64,000 nucleotides of DNA from Streptomyces canus (GCF_041435015.1 NZ_CP107989.1:6448001-6512000); one strand, 5' to 3'; shown: positions 26,212 to 35,696, numbered from the stretch's first letter. The notes: generated by a model not told the origin, from the sequence alone. Numbers and translations are program-made.

Positions 26212-26604
26212 GTGCTCAAGAAGGCAATGGTCGCCGCGGCGGCTGCCGCTTCTGTCATTGGCATGTCGGTGGCGGCCGCGCCCCAGGCGCTGGCCCTCGG
26301 CGACGACAAGGGGCCGACCGTGGCCAACGGCAACGGCGCCTCGTCGAAGTTCGGCAACTCGGCGACCAAGGGCGACATGAGCCCGCAGCTCTCCCTGGTC
26401 AACGGGACGCTGAACAAGCCGTGCGCCGCCCTGGACGACATCAACGTCGCCGTCTTCAACGGCATCCCGGTCCAGGACGTGCCGATCCTCTCGGACGACC
26501 TGACGCAGCAGTGTGCCGACAACTCCACGCAGGCCAAGCGTGATGGCGCGTTGTCGCACGTCCTGGAGGACGTGTCGGTCCTGTCGGCGAACAGCGAGAA
26601 GTAG
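26212..26604 (+). CDS. rdlA: rodlin (RdlA-like)
   Basis: 130 residues from a GTG start (GAAAGGAAAGCGAA upstream). The signal peptide [20 protein letters not shown] is followed by [58 protein letters not shown] and [14 protein letters not shown], very close to the S. coelicolor rodlins as I remember them. It is secreted and assembles with chaplins on aerial structures. Divergent partner of rdlB and upstream of a short chaplin gene, as in S. coelicolor. Confidence 0.95.
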   Translation: MLKKAMVAAAAAASVIGMSVAAAPQALALGDDKGPTVANGNGASSKFGNSATKGDMSPQLSLVNGTLNKPCAALDDINVAVFNGIPVQDVPILSDDLTQQCADNSTQAKRDGALSHVLEDVSVLSANSEK

Positions 26605-26827
26605 GCCGCCTCGCAGGGTGAGGGTGTCGGCGGCTGTGTAGCTCTTTCGGCGGTACGGCGGCGGTATTGTGCGGCCCATCCGAGTGAATTTCGGAGTGTC
26701 GTACGTTGATTTTCCCTTCTTTGGTCAATTCCTCGTGTGCAGGCTGCTGGTCATGGTGCGAGCCGTACGGCTGTGCTCGCGCGGTTTCGGCCGTCAATGA
26801 GGCATGACCGCAGAGAAGGGAAAGTTC

Positions 26828-27055
26828 ATGAAGAAGACCGCTGCTGTCGTTGCGGGCGTGATCATGGCTCTGGGTGCGGCCACTCCGGCTTTCGCTGACG
26901 CGGACGCCCAGGCTGTCTCCGTCGGTTCCGGAGGATTTCTGTCCGGCAACGTGATCCAGGTTCCCATTCACGCGGCCATCAATCTGTGTGGCAACTCCGT
27001 GAACGTCATCGGGGCCTTGAACCCGGCGTTCGGCAATGTGTGCGTGAACGGCTGA
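26828..27055 (+). CDS. chpD: short chaplin (ChpD-like)
   Basis: 75 residues from the ATG at 26828 (GAGAAGGGAAAGTTC ribosome site); an ATG at 26804 only adds the leader. Signal peptide to ATPAFA. One chaplin domain: VGSGGFLSGNVIQVPIHAAI, NLCGNSVNVIGALNPAFGNV and CVNG, with the Cys pair. The short form is secreted and self-assembles into amphipathic amyloid-like film at the air interface. Assigned to ChpD by its place beside rdlA and a long chaplin. Confidence 0.93.
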   Translation: MKKTAAVVAGVIMALGAATPAFADADAQAVSVGSGGFLSGNVIQVPIHAAINLCGNSVNVIGALNPAFGNVCVNG

Positions 27056-27089
27056 CGTCGTTCCGCACCAGCCGTACGGCTGCTTCATG

Positions 27090-27126
27090 GCCGGCCTTGG
27101 ACATCCTTGTCCGTTCCAAGGCCGGC
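27090..27126 (+). terminator. terminator after the short chaplin
   Basis: A perfect 12-bp stem (27090-27101 with 27115-27126), 13-nt loop, followed by TTTC. Confidence 0.8.
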
Positions 27127-27174
27127 TTTCCCATTTCTTCAAGCAGGTTTCTTCAAGCAGGAAGACGATCAAGA

Positions 27175-27858
27175 GTGCGACAGACCCTGAGCAGGGGAAT
27201 GTTCGCGGCCGCCGCCGCGACGAGCCTTCTCTCCCTGTGCGGTAGTCCCGCCATGGCCGATTCGCAGGCGAACGGGTCCGCCGTGGACTCGCCGGGTGTG
27301 GTGTCCGGAAACGACGTGCAGGTTCCGGTCGACGTGCCGTTGAACCTGTGCGGCAACACGGTCGACGTGATCGCCGCACTCGACCCCGCTTTCGGCAACG
27401 ACTGCGCGGCGCGGGACGAGGGCGCTGAGGACGACTCCGCATACGGCTCGGGTCATGACCACGACGAGGACGCGGACGGCGGCACCGAGGGTTCGCCCGG
27501 CGTCGGCTCGGGCAACGACGTGCGGGTCCCCGTCGAGGTGCCGTTGAACGTGTGCGGCGACAGCGTCGACCTGGCCGCCGTGCTCGACCCCGCTTTCGGC
27601 AACACCTGCGCCGAGGACAGCTCGGACGGATACGGCGACACCCCTGCGACGACTCCTCCGTCCACCCCGCCGCCCGGGGGGAAGAGCACGCCTCCCCCCG
27701 GCCACGGCGACCACGTGACCCCGCACACCGGAAACGAACAGCCCGCTCTGGCCGAGACCGGCAGCGAGGCCCTGCTGGCCACATCGGCCGCGAGCGCCGC
27801 ACTGATCGCGGCCGGATCCGTCCTATACCGGCGAAGCCGAGCAGCGTCCCGTCGATGA
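27175..27858 (+). CDS. chpA: long chaplin (ChpA-like): two chaplin domains and LAETG anchor
   Basis: 227 residues from a GTG at 27175 after CAGGAAGACGATCAAGA; an ATG at 27199 is a weaker alternative. Signal peptide to GSPAMA. Chaplin domain 1 (VDSPGVVSGNDVQVPVDVPL ... DPAFGNDCA) and domain 2 (GSPGVGSGNDVRVPVEVPLN ... DPAFGNTCA) both keep their Cys pairs. An acidic His/Asp-rich spacer separates them. A Pro/Thr-rich stalk leads to LAETG, a hydrophobic helix and YRRSR for sortase anchoring. Both domains carry Asp (LDPAFGN) where others have Asn. Confidence 0.95.
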   Translation: MRQTLSRGMFAAAAATSLLSLCGSPAMADSQANGSAVDSPGVVSGNDVQVPVDVPLNLCGNTVDVIAALDPAFGNDCAARDEGAEDDSAYGSGHDHDEDADGGTEGSPGVGSGNDVRVPVEVPLNVCGDSVDLAAVLDPAFGNTCAEDSSDGYGDTPATTPPSTPPPGGKSTPPPGHGDHVTPHTGNEQPALAETGSEALLATSAASAALIAAGSVLYRRSRAASRR

Positions 27859-27881
27859 CACGTGGGGGGCCGGCCGGGCAC

Positions 27882-27910
27882 GCCCGGCATCCTCCCCGCG
27901 GATGCCGGGC
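27882..27910. terminator. bidirectional terminator between convergent genes
   Basis: A perfect 11-bp stem (27882-27892 with 27900-27910) and 7-nt loop between the long chaplin and the flavoprotein gene. Confidence 0.75.
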
Positions 27911-27929
27911 CACCCGGCCAGGAGCCGGG

Positions 27930-29222
27930 TCAGGGACGCACGGCGGGCGCCGGCCCGCGCTGTCCCCGGCCGCTGGGCGCCGGGATCGTTCCGCCGGGTG
28001 TGCCCGTGCGCAGGTGACGTTGCACTCCGCCCACGAGCGTGCTCGCCGTGAAGGTCGCCCCGTGCACGAAGCGCATGGCCGGGCCGAAGCCGGACGCCGT
28101 CACCAGACCCGCGAGGAACAGCCCTGGACAGGAGGACTCGAAGTCCCGCCCGACCTGCGGGGCGCCGTCGGCCAGCGTCGCCAGGGAGCCGCGCAGTTCG
28201 TCGGAGAGCAGCCGCAGCCGCTCCCCCGTCGCCCGGAAGCCGGTGGCGGCGATGACATGCTCGGTCTCCAGGGAACGCAGGACCCGCCCCGCCCCCGACG
28301 GTTCCGATCCGCCCCCGCCGCTCACCACATCCAGCCGCACCCCGCCGCGCACCGGACGGGCCGCCGCCACCTCGTGGCCGAGCCGCACCTCGACGACGGG
28401 CTCGATGCGGTCCCGCAGCCACCAGGCTCCGGCCGGGCCCAGCGCCGTGGCGCAGATCCGCGTCCGCCTCGCCTCGGAAAGCCGGTAGAAGAGGCCGGGG
28501 CGTTCGGAGTAGAACCAGTTGCGCCAGCCGGGGCCGAGGCCGCTGTGCGGGGCGCGCGCCCTCTGCCACCAGGGGCGTTGCCAGGGCGGCGGCACGTCGT
28601 TCCACTGCAACTGGTCGGCGCGCGCCAGGACCCGTACGCGCGTGCCCTGCTCGGCGAGGAGGGCCGCCGTCTCCAGGGCCGCCTGGCCACCGCCGATCAC
28701 GGTGACGTCCCGGTCGCGGAAGCGGACGAGGTCGTCGTGATGGCTGCTGTGCGACACCAGGGAGGCGGGGAGGGCGCGCAGGGCGGCCGGCAGCTCCACG
28801 AAGGGCATCACTCCGACCGCCAGCGCGACCGTGCGGGCGTGCAGGGTCTCGCCGTCCTCGGTGACCGCCTCGAAGCCGCCCGGGCAGGGGGCGATCCGCG
28901 TGACCGTGCGCTCGTCCACCTCCGGTACCGCGTTACGGGCGAACCACTGGCCGTACGCGGCGAACATCTCCACCGGGATCGGCTCCCCGTGCTCGGCTGC
29001 CACGCCCTGGCCCGCGCAGTACGCGTCCAGCCGCAGACGTCCCGCCGGGTCCGACAGGTTGGACGCCCACGGCTCCGACTTGAGGAACATGCCGCGCGGC
29101 ATGTGGTCACGCCACGAGGCCATGGGGCGGCCGAACACCCGCAGCCGCAGTCCGGCGGCCGCGGCATGGGACGCGATGGACAGACCGTACGGGCCCGCGC
29201 CCACCACCAGGAGGTCGTACAT
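27930..29222 (-). CDS. FAD-dependent oxidoreductase / flavin monooxygenase-like
   Basis: 430 residues from the ATG at 29222, which overlaps the upstream gene's stop by one base (TGATG). FAD-binding GAGPYGLSIASHAAAAGL at the N-terminus, a second Rossmann motif VIGGGQAALETAALLAEQ for NAD(P)H, and a late ATGFRAT segment are typical of FMO-like or lysine/ornithine N-monooxygenase-like enzymes. Translational coupling to the ATP-grasp gene implies a shared pathway, perhaps modifying an amino acid or surface-polymer precursor. Substrate unknown. Confidence 0.88.
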   Translation of the reverse strand: MYDLLVVGAGPYGLSIASHAAAAGLRLRVFGRPMASWRDHMPRGMFLKSEPWASNLSDPAGRLRLDAYCAGQGVAAEHGEPIPVEMFAAYGQWFARNAVPEVDERTVTRIAPCPGGFEAVTEDGETLHARTVALAVGVMPFVELPAALRALPASLVSHSSHHDDLVRFRDRDVTVIGGGQAALETAALLAEQGTRVRVLARADQLQWNDVPPPWQRPWWQRARAPHSGLGPGWRNWFYSERPGLFYRLSEARRTRICATALGPAGAWWLRDRIEPVVEVRLGHEVAAARPVRGGVRLDVVSGGGGSEPSGAGRVLRSLETEHVIAATGFRATGERLRLLSDELRGSLATLADGAPQVGRDFESSCPGLFLAGLVTASGFGPAMRFVHGATFTASTLVGGVQRHLRTGTPGGTIPAPSGRGQRGPAPAVRP

Positions 29223-30538
29223 CAGCAGCTGCTCACTTTCTTTTCGTCGGACAGCCCGTCGGGGAGCCCGTTCGCAAGTGCGGGGGACAGGTAGGGCGTG
29301 GCGGGGGAGGGTGGTGGCACGGACACGGTGGCCGCGACCAGGCGCCCGGTTCCGTCTCCGCCCGGCCGTCGCAGTCGTTCCCGCACGCGGCGGGACACAT
29401 GGCGTGCCCACAGCCCCCGCATCACCCGGCCCGGCTCCGGGTCGTCCTCCGCGTGCCAGGCCAGTTCACGTCCGTCGGGAGCGGGACGCAGCAGGGTGAG
29501 CGGGGAGTAGTTCTCCACCACGAAGGCGCGCCCCGGCAGGGGCGAACCCTCCGGCAACGGACGGTGGGTCAGGTCCAGGTGCAGGGCCCGTACGACGTCC
29601 AGGTCCGCGCTGTCGGCGAAGAGCCGGAACTGGGCACCGGGGCGCGGGTTGAAGTCGAGCAGGTGGTAGGCGCCGGTCGTGCCGCAGCGGCGGAAGTCGA
29701 GATCGAGGATTCCGCGGTAGCCCAGTGCGTCGGTGAGCCGCTCGGCGAGCGCCTGCACGTCCGGGTTCGGCCGCCAGCGCCCCACCGCGGTCAGGCCCGC
29801 CGCGCGCGGCCAGGACCGTTCCTTCACACCGGGGCCGCCGCCGATCACCGCGCCCGAGCGGGCGGCGTAACCGTGGAAGAACCAGTCGCGGTCCGGGCCC
29901 GGCGGCAGGAACGCCTGCAGCAGCAGCCGGCTGCCCGCCTCCTCGGTGCGCAGGTACAGCTCGTGCGCCTCCTGTGGGCTGCGCACCACGACCGTGCTGC
30001 GCAGCCCGCCCGTCGTCGGCAGCAGCCAGGGGCGGCTCCACTTCGCCACCACCGGAAGGCCCAGCCGCCAGGCCGCGGCGGCGGCCTCGCCGGCACTGGC
30101 CGGGACCACCGTCTCCGGATGCGGGATGTCCGCGGCCGCGCACATCGCCGCCAGTTCGGCCTTGTCGGCCACCCGCTCGGGCAGCGCCGGGGGTTGCTGC
30201 GGCAGGAGGTAGGAGGGGGCCAGCTCCTCGCGCAGCCGGCCGACGGCGACCGCGCTCGCGTCGTCCATCGGGATCAGGACGGCGGGGCCGGCGATCCGGG
30301 CGGCCACCTGACGCAGTACGACGGCGATGTCGGCCGGGGACGCGCCGGGCGGCGGCGGGTGGTGCAACTGCCGTACGAAACGGGACGCGCGGACCGGACT
30401 TCCCGCGCAGTCGGCGACCAGGTGCACCTCCAGACCCGCCCGGCCCAGTGAACGCACGGCACCGAGCGTTCCGTGGTGAAAGGGATTGGGGTCGATCCGC
30501 AGCAGTACTGCGGGGACCCGGCTGTCGAACGGCGACAC
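29222..30538 (-). CDS. ATP-grasp carboxylate-amine ligase-like protein
   Basis: 438 residues from a GTG at 30538 that follows GAAGGACGATGCC; a GTG at 30562 is also in frame. The N-terminal pre-ATP-grasp fold contains HHGTLGAVRSLGRAGLEVHL. The ATP-grasp core shows VADKAELAAMCAAADIPHPE, LPVVAKWSRPW, and metal-binding GILDLDFRRCGTTGAYHLLDFNPRPG. Such proteins join a carboxylate to an amine or thiol through an acyl phosphate. It is coupled to the flavoprotein gene and next to the exopolysaccharide locus. The product is unknown. Confidence 0.87.
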   Translation of the reverse strand: MSPFDSRVPAVLLRIDPNPFHHGTLGAVRSLGRAGLEVHLVADCAGSPVRASRFVRQLHHPPPPGASPADIAVVLRQVAARIAGPAVLIPMDDASAVAVGRLREELAPSYLLPQQPPALPERVADKAELAAMCAAADIPHPETVVPASAGEAAAAAWRLGLPVVAKWSRPWLLPTTGGLRSTVVVRSPQEAHELYLRTEEAGSRLLLQAFLPPGPDRDWFFHGYAARSGAVIGGGPGVKERSWPRAAGLTAVGRWRPNPDVQALAERLTDALGYRGILDLDFRRCGTTGAYHLLDFNPRPGAQFRLFADSADLDVVRALHLDLTHRPLPEGSPLPGRAFVVENYSPLTLLRPAPDGRELAWHAEDDPEPGRVMRGLWARHVSRRVRERLRRPGGDGTGRLVAATVSVPPPSPATPYLSPALANGLPDGLSDEKKVSSC

Positions 30539-30707
30539 GGCATCGTCCTTCGGTTGTTTCACTCGTGCGGGCGATCGGAATCCACGAAAGCCGTAAGCAC
30601 GGTGGCGGAATTCATATTGATATGACTGAGTGTCAGGTAAGGGAAAGGCCTGAGGGCGAGGCAAAGAGAGCGAAAGCGAACGTCCGAGCGTGGAGAGAGG
30701 AGCAGGC

Positions 30708-31997
30708 ATGGCCCCACAGCATCGACGGACCCGGTCCGGGCGGTTGGCCGTCGTCGCGGCGTCGGTCGTCGCGACGACGACACTGGCGTCCGGTCCGGGA
30801 TACGCCGCGGGTGCGGGGGTGGCGCGGATCGCCGGTCCTCCCGCTCCGACACCCGCCGTCACACCGGTCCCCGTGATCCCGGCCCTGCCCGAGCGGCCGA
30901 GGGTGACCCCGCCGCCGCCCCTCCCGGCCCCGGCGTGGCCCGGAAAGCTTGCTCCCGCGTTCGGCGCCTACCTCGACTACGGCCCCCGTGGCGTGGCCCG
31001 CATGCTCGACCTCAGCCGCTGGCTGGGTGGTGCCGAACTGCGCGTCGGCCACACGTATCTGCCCGGTGACCGCTGGAGCAACATCGAGGGCGCCCCCGGC
31101 TTCCTGGACGCGTGGGCGCGTTGGCGCACCGGTCGGGACGACCGGATGTTCGTCCTCAACGTCCCCATGCTGGAGCGCAACGAGGAGCAGGTCTCCGACG
31201 CCGAGGTACGGCAGTTGTTGCGCCAGGGCGCCGCCGGCCGGTTCGACCGTCACTTCCGCGCCCTGGCCGAACGGCTGGTGCGGCTGAAGGTGCCGGACAC
31301 GGTGATCGTGCTCGGCTGGGAGATGAACGGCACCACGTACACCCATCGCTGCGGGCCCGACCCGGAGTCCTGGAAGACGTACTGGAACAGGATCGTCACG
31401 GCCATGCGTGCGGTGCCGGGGCAGAAGTTCCGGTTCGACTTCGCGCCCTCCCGGGGGCGGGACGCGGTGCCCTGGACGCGGTGTTATCCGGGGGACGACT
31501 CGGTCGACATCGTTGGCATGGATTCCTACGACCAGCCGTCCGGGGTGACATTCGACGAACAGGTGAATGAGCCCTACGGCCTTCAGTCGCAGGTGAATTT
31601 CGCCAAGGCCCACGGCAAGCCCGTCTCCTATCCGGAATGGGGACTGTTCCGCAACGGGGACAACGCCGAGTACATGCGGCGCATGCTCGCCTGGATGAAC
31701 GAGCACAAGCCGCTCTACAACACGCTGACCGACTACTGCCCGCACGGAGTGTGGCAGTGCCCGGACAACCCGAGGGCGGCAGAGATCTACCGGTCCCTCC
31801 TCTCCGGCACCATCACCGACCCCGTCACGGAGCCGGCCGAGCCCACCGACCCCGTCACGGAGCCGGCCGAGCCCACCGTCCCCGCCAGCCCGACGAGTCC
31901 GCCCACGTGCTCGCCGGTGGATCTGGGCGACTGGGTCGAGTACTGGCTCGGCGGGAAGCTGTGCCTGCGCTTCGACTGGTGGGCGCGCAACCGGTAG
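30708..31997 (+). CDS. secreted glycoside hydrolase, GH26-like
   Basis: 429 residues from the ATG at 30708 (GAGAGGAGCAGGC ribosome site). Signal peptide to about GYAAG, then a Pro-rich linker. The catalytic barrel shows GAYLDYGPRGVARMLD, the proposed acid/base Glu205 in VLGWEMNG and the proposed nucleophile Glu310 in SYPEWGLF, arranged as in clan GH-A family 26-type enzymes. A short duplicated TDPVTEPAEP segment precedes a Cys-containing tail. It lies between the ATP-grasp pair and the EPS operon, so it may trim the polymer made there. Confidence 0.85.
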   Translation: MAPQHRRTRSGRLAVVAASVVATTTLASGPGYAAGAGVARIAGPPAPTPAVTPVPVIPALPERPRVTPPPPLPAPAWPGKLAPAFGAYLDYGPRGVARMLDLSRWLGGAELRVGHTYLPGDRWSNIEGAPGFLDAWARWRTGRDDRMFVLNVPMLERNEEQVSDAEVRQLLRQGAAGRFDRHFRALAERLVRLKVPDTVIVLGWEMNGTTYTHRCGPDPESWKTYWNRIVTAMRAVPGQKFRFDFAPSRGRDAVPWTRCYPGDDSVDIVGMDSYDQPSGVTFDEQVNEPYGLQSQVNFAKAHGKPVSYPEWGLFRNGDNAEYMRRMLAWMNEHKPLYNTLTDYCPHGVWQCPDNPRAAEIYRSLLSGTITDPVTEPAEPTDPVTEPAEPTVPASPTSPPTCSPVDLGDWVEYWLGGKLCLRFDWWARNR

Positions 31998-32025
31998 CGC
32001 GGCCGGCCGGTGGCGGCGGACTCCC

Positions 32026-33147
32026 TCAGGACCCGCCGCCACCGTGACGCTCCTTCCGCTCCGTCCAGTCCTGCCAGTGGAGCAGCAGCTCCTTGCCCCG
32101 CCGCCGCGCGGCCACGTCGCACTCGACCGCCGCCAGCAGCGGGGCCGTGCGCCGCCGGGCCAGCAGCAGCCGCTGGTTGACGACCGGCTTGGGCCGCCAG
32201 TGGTGTTTGTACGGTTCGTTCCCGCGCAGCAGGCTCAGCGTGCCGTGCCCGCCGTCCTGGGTGTGCCGGCTGCACGCGTCGAGCAGCATCACCGCCACGT
32301 CCGCCCTGCGTTCCCGCAGGCACGGATGGGCGCCGTACAGGTAGCCGCCCGCGAGCCGCCGTGACAGCAGGGTCAGGTCCACGGCCACCACGTCGTCGTC
32401 GAGGCGGAACTCGGTGACCACCGCGTCGCCGGAGCGCACCATCGGCGCGACCGAGCGCACCAGGTGTTCGCGGAACCGCGGCCGCAGATGCTCGGGCGTC
32501 ACCCCTCGCCCCTCCCACTGGAGTGCGTGCAGCTCGATGAGCCGCCGCAGCGCCTTGTCCACCTCGTCCGGTGTCACGGTGTGCCGCTGGATCCCGAGCG
32601 CGGTCAGCTTGCGCAGCTTGGCGCGGACCCGCTGCTGGGCCTTGGCCGTGGGCAGGCGCGTGATCAGTTCGTCCATGGACACGGCGGGCAGTTCCAGGCA
32701 CACCGAGTCGTCCACCCGGCGTCGGGGTCCGCTCCAGTGGCCGTAGATCCGCTCGGCGGCCCCGCCGGGGCGGACCTCGCGGAGGTCGATCAGGGCGGTG
32801 CGGGCGGCCGCGGACAGGCCATCGGCGAGCGCGGCGACCGCCTCCGGGCCGCGCTCCTCGTCCAGCAGGACATCCCCGTAGTCGGAGATGGATCCGCCGA
32901 GCGGCACGAGCGAGGGTACGGGGCGGTCCACGCGCATCAGCGGCGCGGCGGCGGCCAGCTCGGCCCCGTCGCGCACCAGCACCAGCCGCAGCCGGCCGCG
33001 TCTGCCGTACGACAGCCACCAGGAGTGCAGCCAGGCGTGACTCTGGAAGGGGGTGGCGGACCCGCACCGGCGGTACAAGTCCCCCCACTCCGCAGCCAGT
33101 TGGGCGAAGTCCCGCTCTGTGGTGACGAGTTCCGCCCGGTACCTCAC
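32026..33147 (-). CDS. FemAB/BioF2-like GNAT acyltransferase, last gene of the EPS operon
   Basis: 373 residues from a GTG that overlaps the previous stop (GTGA). Features of the Acetyltransf_6/FemAB-related group: TPFQSHAWLHSWWLSYGRRG at the N-terminus, KAQQRVRAKLRKLTALG in the middle, and GGYLYGAHPCLRERRADVAV with LSLLRGNEPYKHHWRP near the end. Such enzymes acylate sugars or cell-envelope precursors. Position in the polysaccharide operon supports a role in decorating the polymer. Confidence 0.85.
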   Translation of the reverse strand: MRYRAELVTTERDFAQLAAEWGDLYRRCGSATPFQSHAWLHSWWLSYGRRGRLRLVLVRDGAELAAAAPLMRVDRPVPSLVPLGGSISDYGDVLLDEERGPEAVAALADGLSAAARTALIDLREVRPGGAAERIYGHWSGPRRRVDDSVCLELPAVSMDELITRLPTAKAQQRVRAKLRKLTALGIQRHTVTPDEVDKALRRLIELHALQWEGRGVTPEHLRPRFREHLVRSVAPMVRSGDAVVTEFRLDDDVVAVDLTLLSRRLAGGYLYGAHPCLRERRADVAVMLLDACSRHTQDGGHGTLSLLRGNEPYKHHWRPKPVVNQRLLLARRRTAPLLAAVECDVAARRRGKELLLHWQDWTERKERHGGGGS

Positions 33148-33800
33148 AGCTGCCCGTGGGCGTCGGCGGCCAGGGCCGGACCCGGTACGGACGCAGGGCG
33201 CCCGGCCGTGTCCCCGGACCGCCTGGGCCGGGCCAGCAGCGCCAGTCCGCCGAGCAGGCCGCCCGCGCTCGCGCCCACCAGGCCGATCAGGGCCGGGGAG
33301 GCCGAGGACGGCTCGCTGGGCTTGGTGGCCCGGGCGAACTGCTGAAGCTCGACGCGGGTGGCGTCCTTGGTGTCGTTCGCGTGCCGGGTCAGCGCGCGGG
33401 AGACGGCGTTGGCCATGTCGGCGGCGAGGTCGGGGCGGGTGGAGGTGGCCGTGATGGAGACCATCGGGGCGTCCGGTGAGGTCTCCGTCCGCACGCTCGA
33501 CTTCAGTGTCGTCACCGGCACCCCGGCCCACACCTGCGCGTCCCCGAGCACCGCGAGCTGGGTGGCGACCCGGCCGTAGGCCTGCGCGAAGCCGGTCGCG
33601 GTCGCCGGGTCGGACTTCGCGGTCGGGACGGCGACGACGTAGGACGTGGCGGTGTACTCGGGCGGCTGGACGACCCCGTACACCCCGCCGAGCAGGCCGC
33701 CGACGAGGGTTCCGGCCGCGATCAGGGACCAGGGCGGCAGGGTCCTGACGCGGGCCAGGCCGGTGGCCGGGTGGCTTGGTCCGGTGGGGTTCTCGGTCAT
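33144..33800 (-). CDS. Wzz-like polysaccharide chain-length/co-polymerase protein
   Basis: 218 residues. Two membrane helices (LIAAGTLVGGLLGGVYGVV near residue 25 and LIGLVGASAGGLLGGLALLA near residue 170) flank an extracytoplasmic region containing QPPEYTATSYVV. This is the Wzz/capsule co-polymerase topology, without the cytoplasmic tyrosine kinase. It overlaps both neighbours (ATGA, GTGA). It likely controls polymer length with the Wzy-like protein at 37335-38648. Confidence 0.87.
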   Translation of the reverse strand: MTENPTGPSHPATGLARVRTLPPWSLIAAGTLVGGLLGGVYGVVQPPEYTATSYVVAVPTAKSDPATATGFAQAYGRVATQLAVLGDAQVWAGVPVTTLKSSVRTETSPDAPMVSITATSTRPDLAADMANAVSRALTRHANDTKDATRVELQQFARATKPSEPSSASPALIGLVGASAGGLLGGLALLARPRRSGDTAGRPASVPGPALAADAHGQL

Positions 33801-34951
33801 GAGGAAGGGACTCCCTGGGGTGATTCAGACATGGAAGGGGCGGCCACCGCGGCCGCGTAGACGTTCATCAGGCGATCGGCGCTGCGGGTGATGCTGTAGC
33901 GGTCGGCGGCCCCGGGCGCGGTGCGCGGGCCGGGGCCCATGGCCCGGGTGGCGGTGACGGCCCGCGCGAAGGCCTCGGGGCCGCCCCGGACGAGACGCGC
34001 GGCCCCGGCGGTGTGCGCGGGCAGGTCCTCGAGCGCCGGACACGAGGAGTAGAGGACGGGCAGCCCGGATGCCAGCGCCTCCACCATCGCCAGACCGAAG
34101 GTCTCCTCCGGGCAGGGGGAGGCGAGCAGGTCCATCGCCGAGGTGAGGGAGGGCAGGTCGGGGCCGGGGGTGCCGTCGGGGACGTAGGGGCGTTCGCCGG
34201 TGAACAGCACGCGGTCCGTGACTCCGGCGTCCTGAGCGGTCCGCCGCAGAGCGTGCTCCTCCGGTCCGCCGCCGGCCAGCAACAGCCAGTGGTCGGCGGG
34301 GAGTCGGGCAAGAGCCCGGATCAGGACGTCGAAGCGTTTGGCGGCTGTGAGCCGGCCGATGCCGCCGATGAGATACGCCGTCTCGGGCAGGCCGAGCCGC
34401 TGTCGGGTGCGCAGGCGCCGGTCCGGGTCGAAGCGGAAGCGGTCCAGGTCGACGCCGTTGGGGACGACCTCGATCCGGGGGGCCGGCACTCCCCAGTGCC
34501 TCAGCCGTTCGGCGACGGCCGGGGAGACGGCGACCGTCGTCCGGCCCAGGCGCTCGCTGGCCAGGTAGAGCCCACGTACCCCCGCGGTCAGCGGGCGGCC
34601 CTCCATCTGCGAGTCACCCAGGGAGTGTTCGGTGGCGACGATCGCCCGGACGCCCGCGAGCCGCGCTGCGAGCCGGCCGTAGACGCAGGCACGGTAGAGG
34701 TGGGTGTGCACGAGGTCGTAGCCGCCCGCGCGGATCAGCCGGACCAGGCGGGGCAGCGCGCCCAGGTCCCGGTTGCCGGCCATCCCCAGGTGGGTCACCC
34801 GCACCCCGTCGGCGGCCAGCCCGTCGGCGACCGTGCCCGGGTTGGTGAGCGTGACGACGTCGCAGTCGACCGGCAGGTGCCGCAGCAGGAGCCGGAGCTG
34901 CTGCTCGGCACCGCCGACGCCCAGGCCGGTGATGACATGCAGGGCCCGCAC
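33797..34951 (-). CDS. glycosyltransferase family 4 (second in operon)
   Basis: 384 residues from a GTG one base after the deacetylase stop. GT4 GT-B fold: VITGLGVGGAEQQLRLLL at the N-terminus, VVPNGVDLDRF and IGGIGRLTAAKRFDVLI in the middle, and the nucleotide-binding ASPCPEETFGLAMVEALASG. It transfers a sugar from a nucleotide donor during assembly of the repeating unit; donor and acceptor are not predictable. Confidence 0.92.
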   Translation of the reverse strand: MRALHVITGLGVGGAEQQLRLLLRHLPVDCDVVTLTNPGTVADGLAADGVRVTHLGMAGNRDLGALPRLVRLIRAGGYDLVHTHLYRACVYGRLAARLAGVRAIVATEHSLGDSQMEGRPLTAGVRGLYLASERLGRTTVAVSPAVAERLRHWGVPAPRIEVVPNGVDLDRFRFDPDRRLRTRQRLGLPETAYLIGGIGRLTAAKRFDVLIRALARLPADHWLLLAGGGPEEHALRRTAQDAGVTDRVLFTGERPYVPDGTPGPDLPSLTSAMDLLASPCPEETFGLAMVEALASGLPVLYSSCPALEDLPAHTAGAARLVRGGPEAFARAVTATRAMGPGPRTAPGAADRYSITRSADRLMNVYAAAVAAPSMSESPQGVPSS

Positions 34952-34952
34952 G

Positions 34953-35696
34953 TCAGACCCCCTCGACAGGACGTCGGCGCAGGCGGTGCAGCCGGTACTT
35001 CAGAAACAGGCGTACGGCGTTGTCGTCCTGGCCGATGTACAGGCGGGGCAGTGCGTACGGGCCGTTCAGCGGACCGGGGTCGATGGCGCAGGCGTACGTG
35101 TATCCGGCGGCGCGGACGGCGTTCACGGCACGCTGGTCGATCGTGCCGTACGGGTAGCAGAAGCCGTTGACGGGAGAGCCCGTCAACTGTTCCAGCGTGG
35201 CCCGGCTCTCGACGACCTCGGCCTTCACCAGGGCGTCGTCCGCCTTGGTCAGGTCGACGTGGGTCAGCCCGTGCGAGCCGATCTCCACCCCCTCGGCCGC
35301 CGCCTGCCGGATGCCGTCCGCGGTGAGCAGCGGCTTGCGCGGGCCCAGCCGGTCCCAGGCGTTGTCCCCGCCGAGCCGGCCCGGCAGCGCGAAGAGCGTG
35401 GCGCCGAAGCCGTAGCGGCGCAGCACCGGCAGGGCATGGTCGACGAAGTCGGCGTAACCGTCGTCGAAGGTGAGTCCGACCAGTTTGCGTCCCTCGCCGC
35501 GGGCCCGGGCGGCCAGCAGGTCGGCCACGGAGACACCGGTGAGGCCGCGTCCGCGCAGCCAGCGCAGCTGCCGGTCCAGCCGCTCGGGCGTGACCGTGAC
35601 GCGGTAGGGGTCGTCCGAGTCGTCGCCCACGGAGTGGTACATCGCCACCCAGGGCACCGGGCCTCTTCGAGGGGCGCTGTCAGCGGAAACGGGCAT
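34953..35696 (-). CDS. polysaccharide deacetylase (NodB-type, CE4)
   Basis: 247 residues. The CE4 motifs are present: VGLTFDDGYADF (motif 1), SHGLTHVDL (motif 2, metal His pair), CYPYGTID (motif 3). No clear signal peptide, so it may act on lipid-linked or cytoplasmic intermediates, or be exported by another route. Its start lies inside the end of the flippase gene, giving a 17-bp overlap. Confidence 0.92.
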   Translation of the reverse strand: MPVSADSAPRRGPVPWVAMYHSVGDDSDDPYRVTVTPERLDRQLRWLRGRGLTGVSVADLLAARARGEGRKLVGLTFDDGYADFVDHALPVLRRYGFGATLFALPGRLGGDNAWDRLGPRKPLLTADGIRQAAAEGVEIGSHGLTHVDLTKADDALVKAEVVESRATLEQLTGSPVNGFCYPYGTIDQRAVNAVRAAGYTYACAIDPGPLNGPYALPRLYIGQDDNAVRLFLKYRLHRLRRRPVEGV

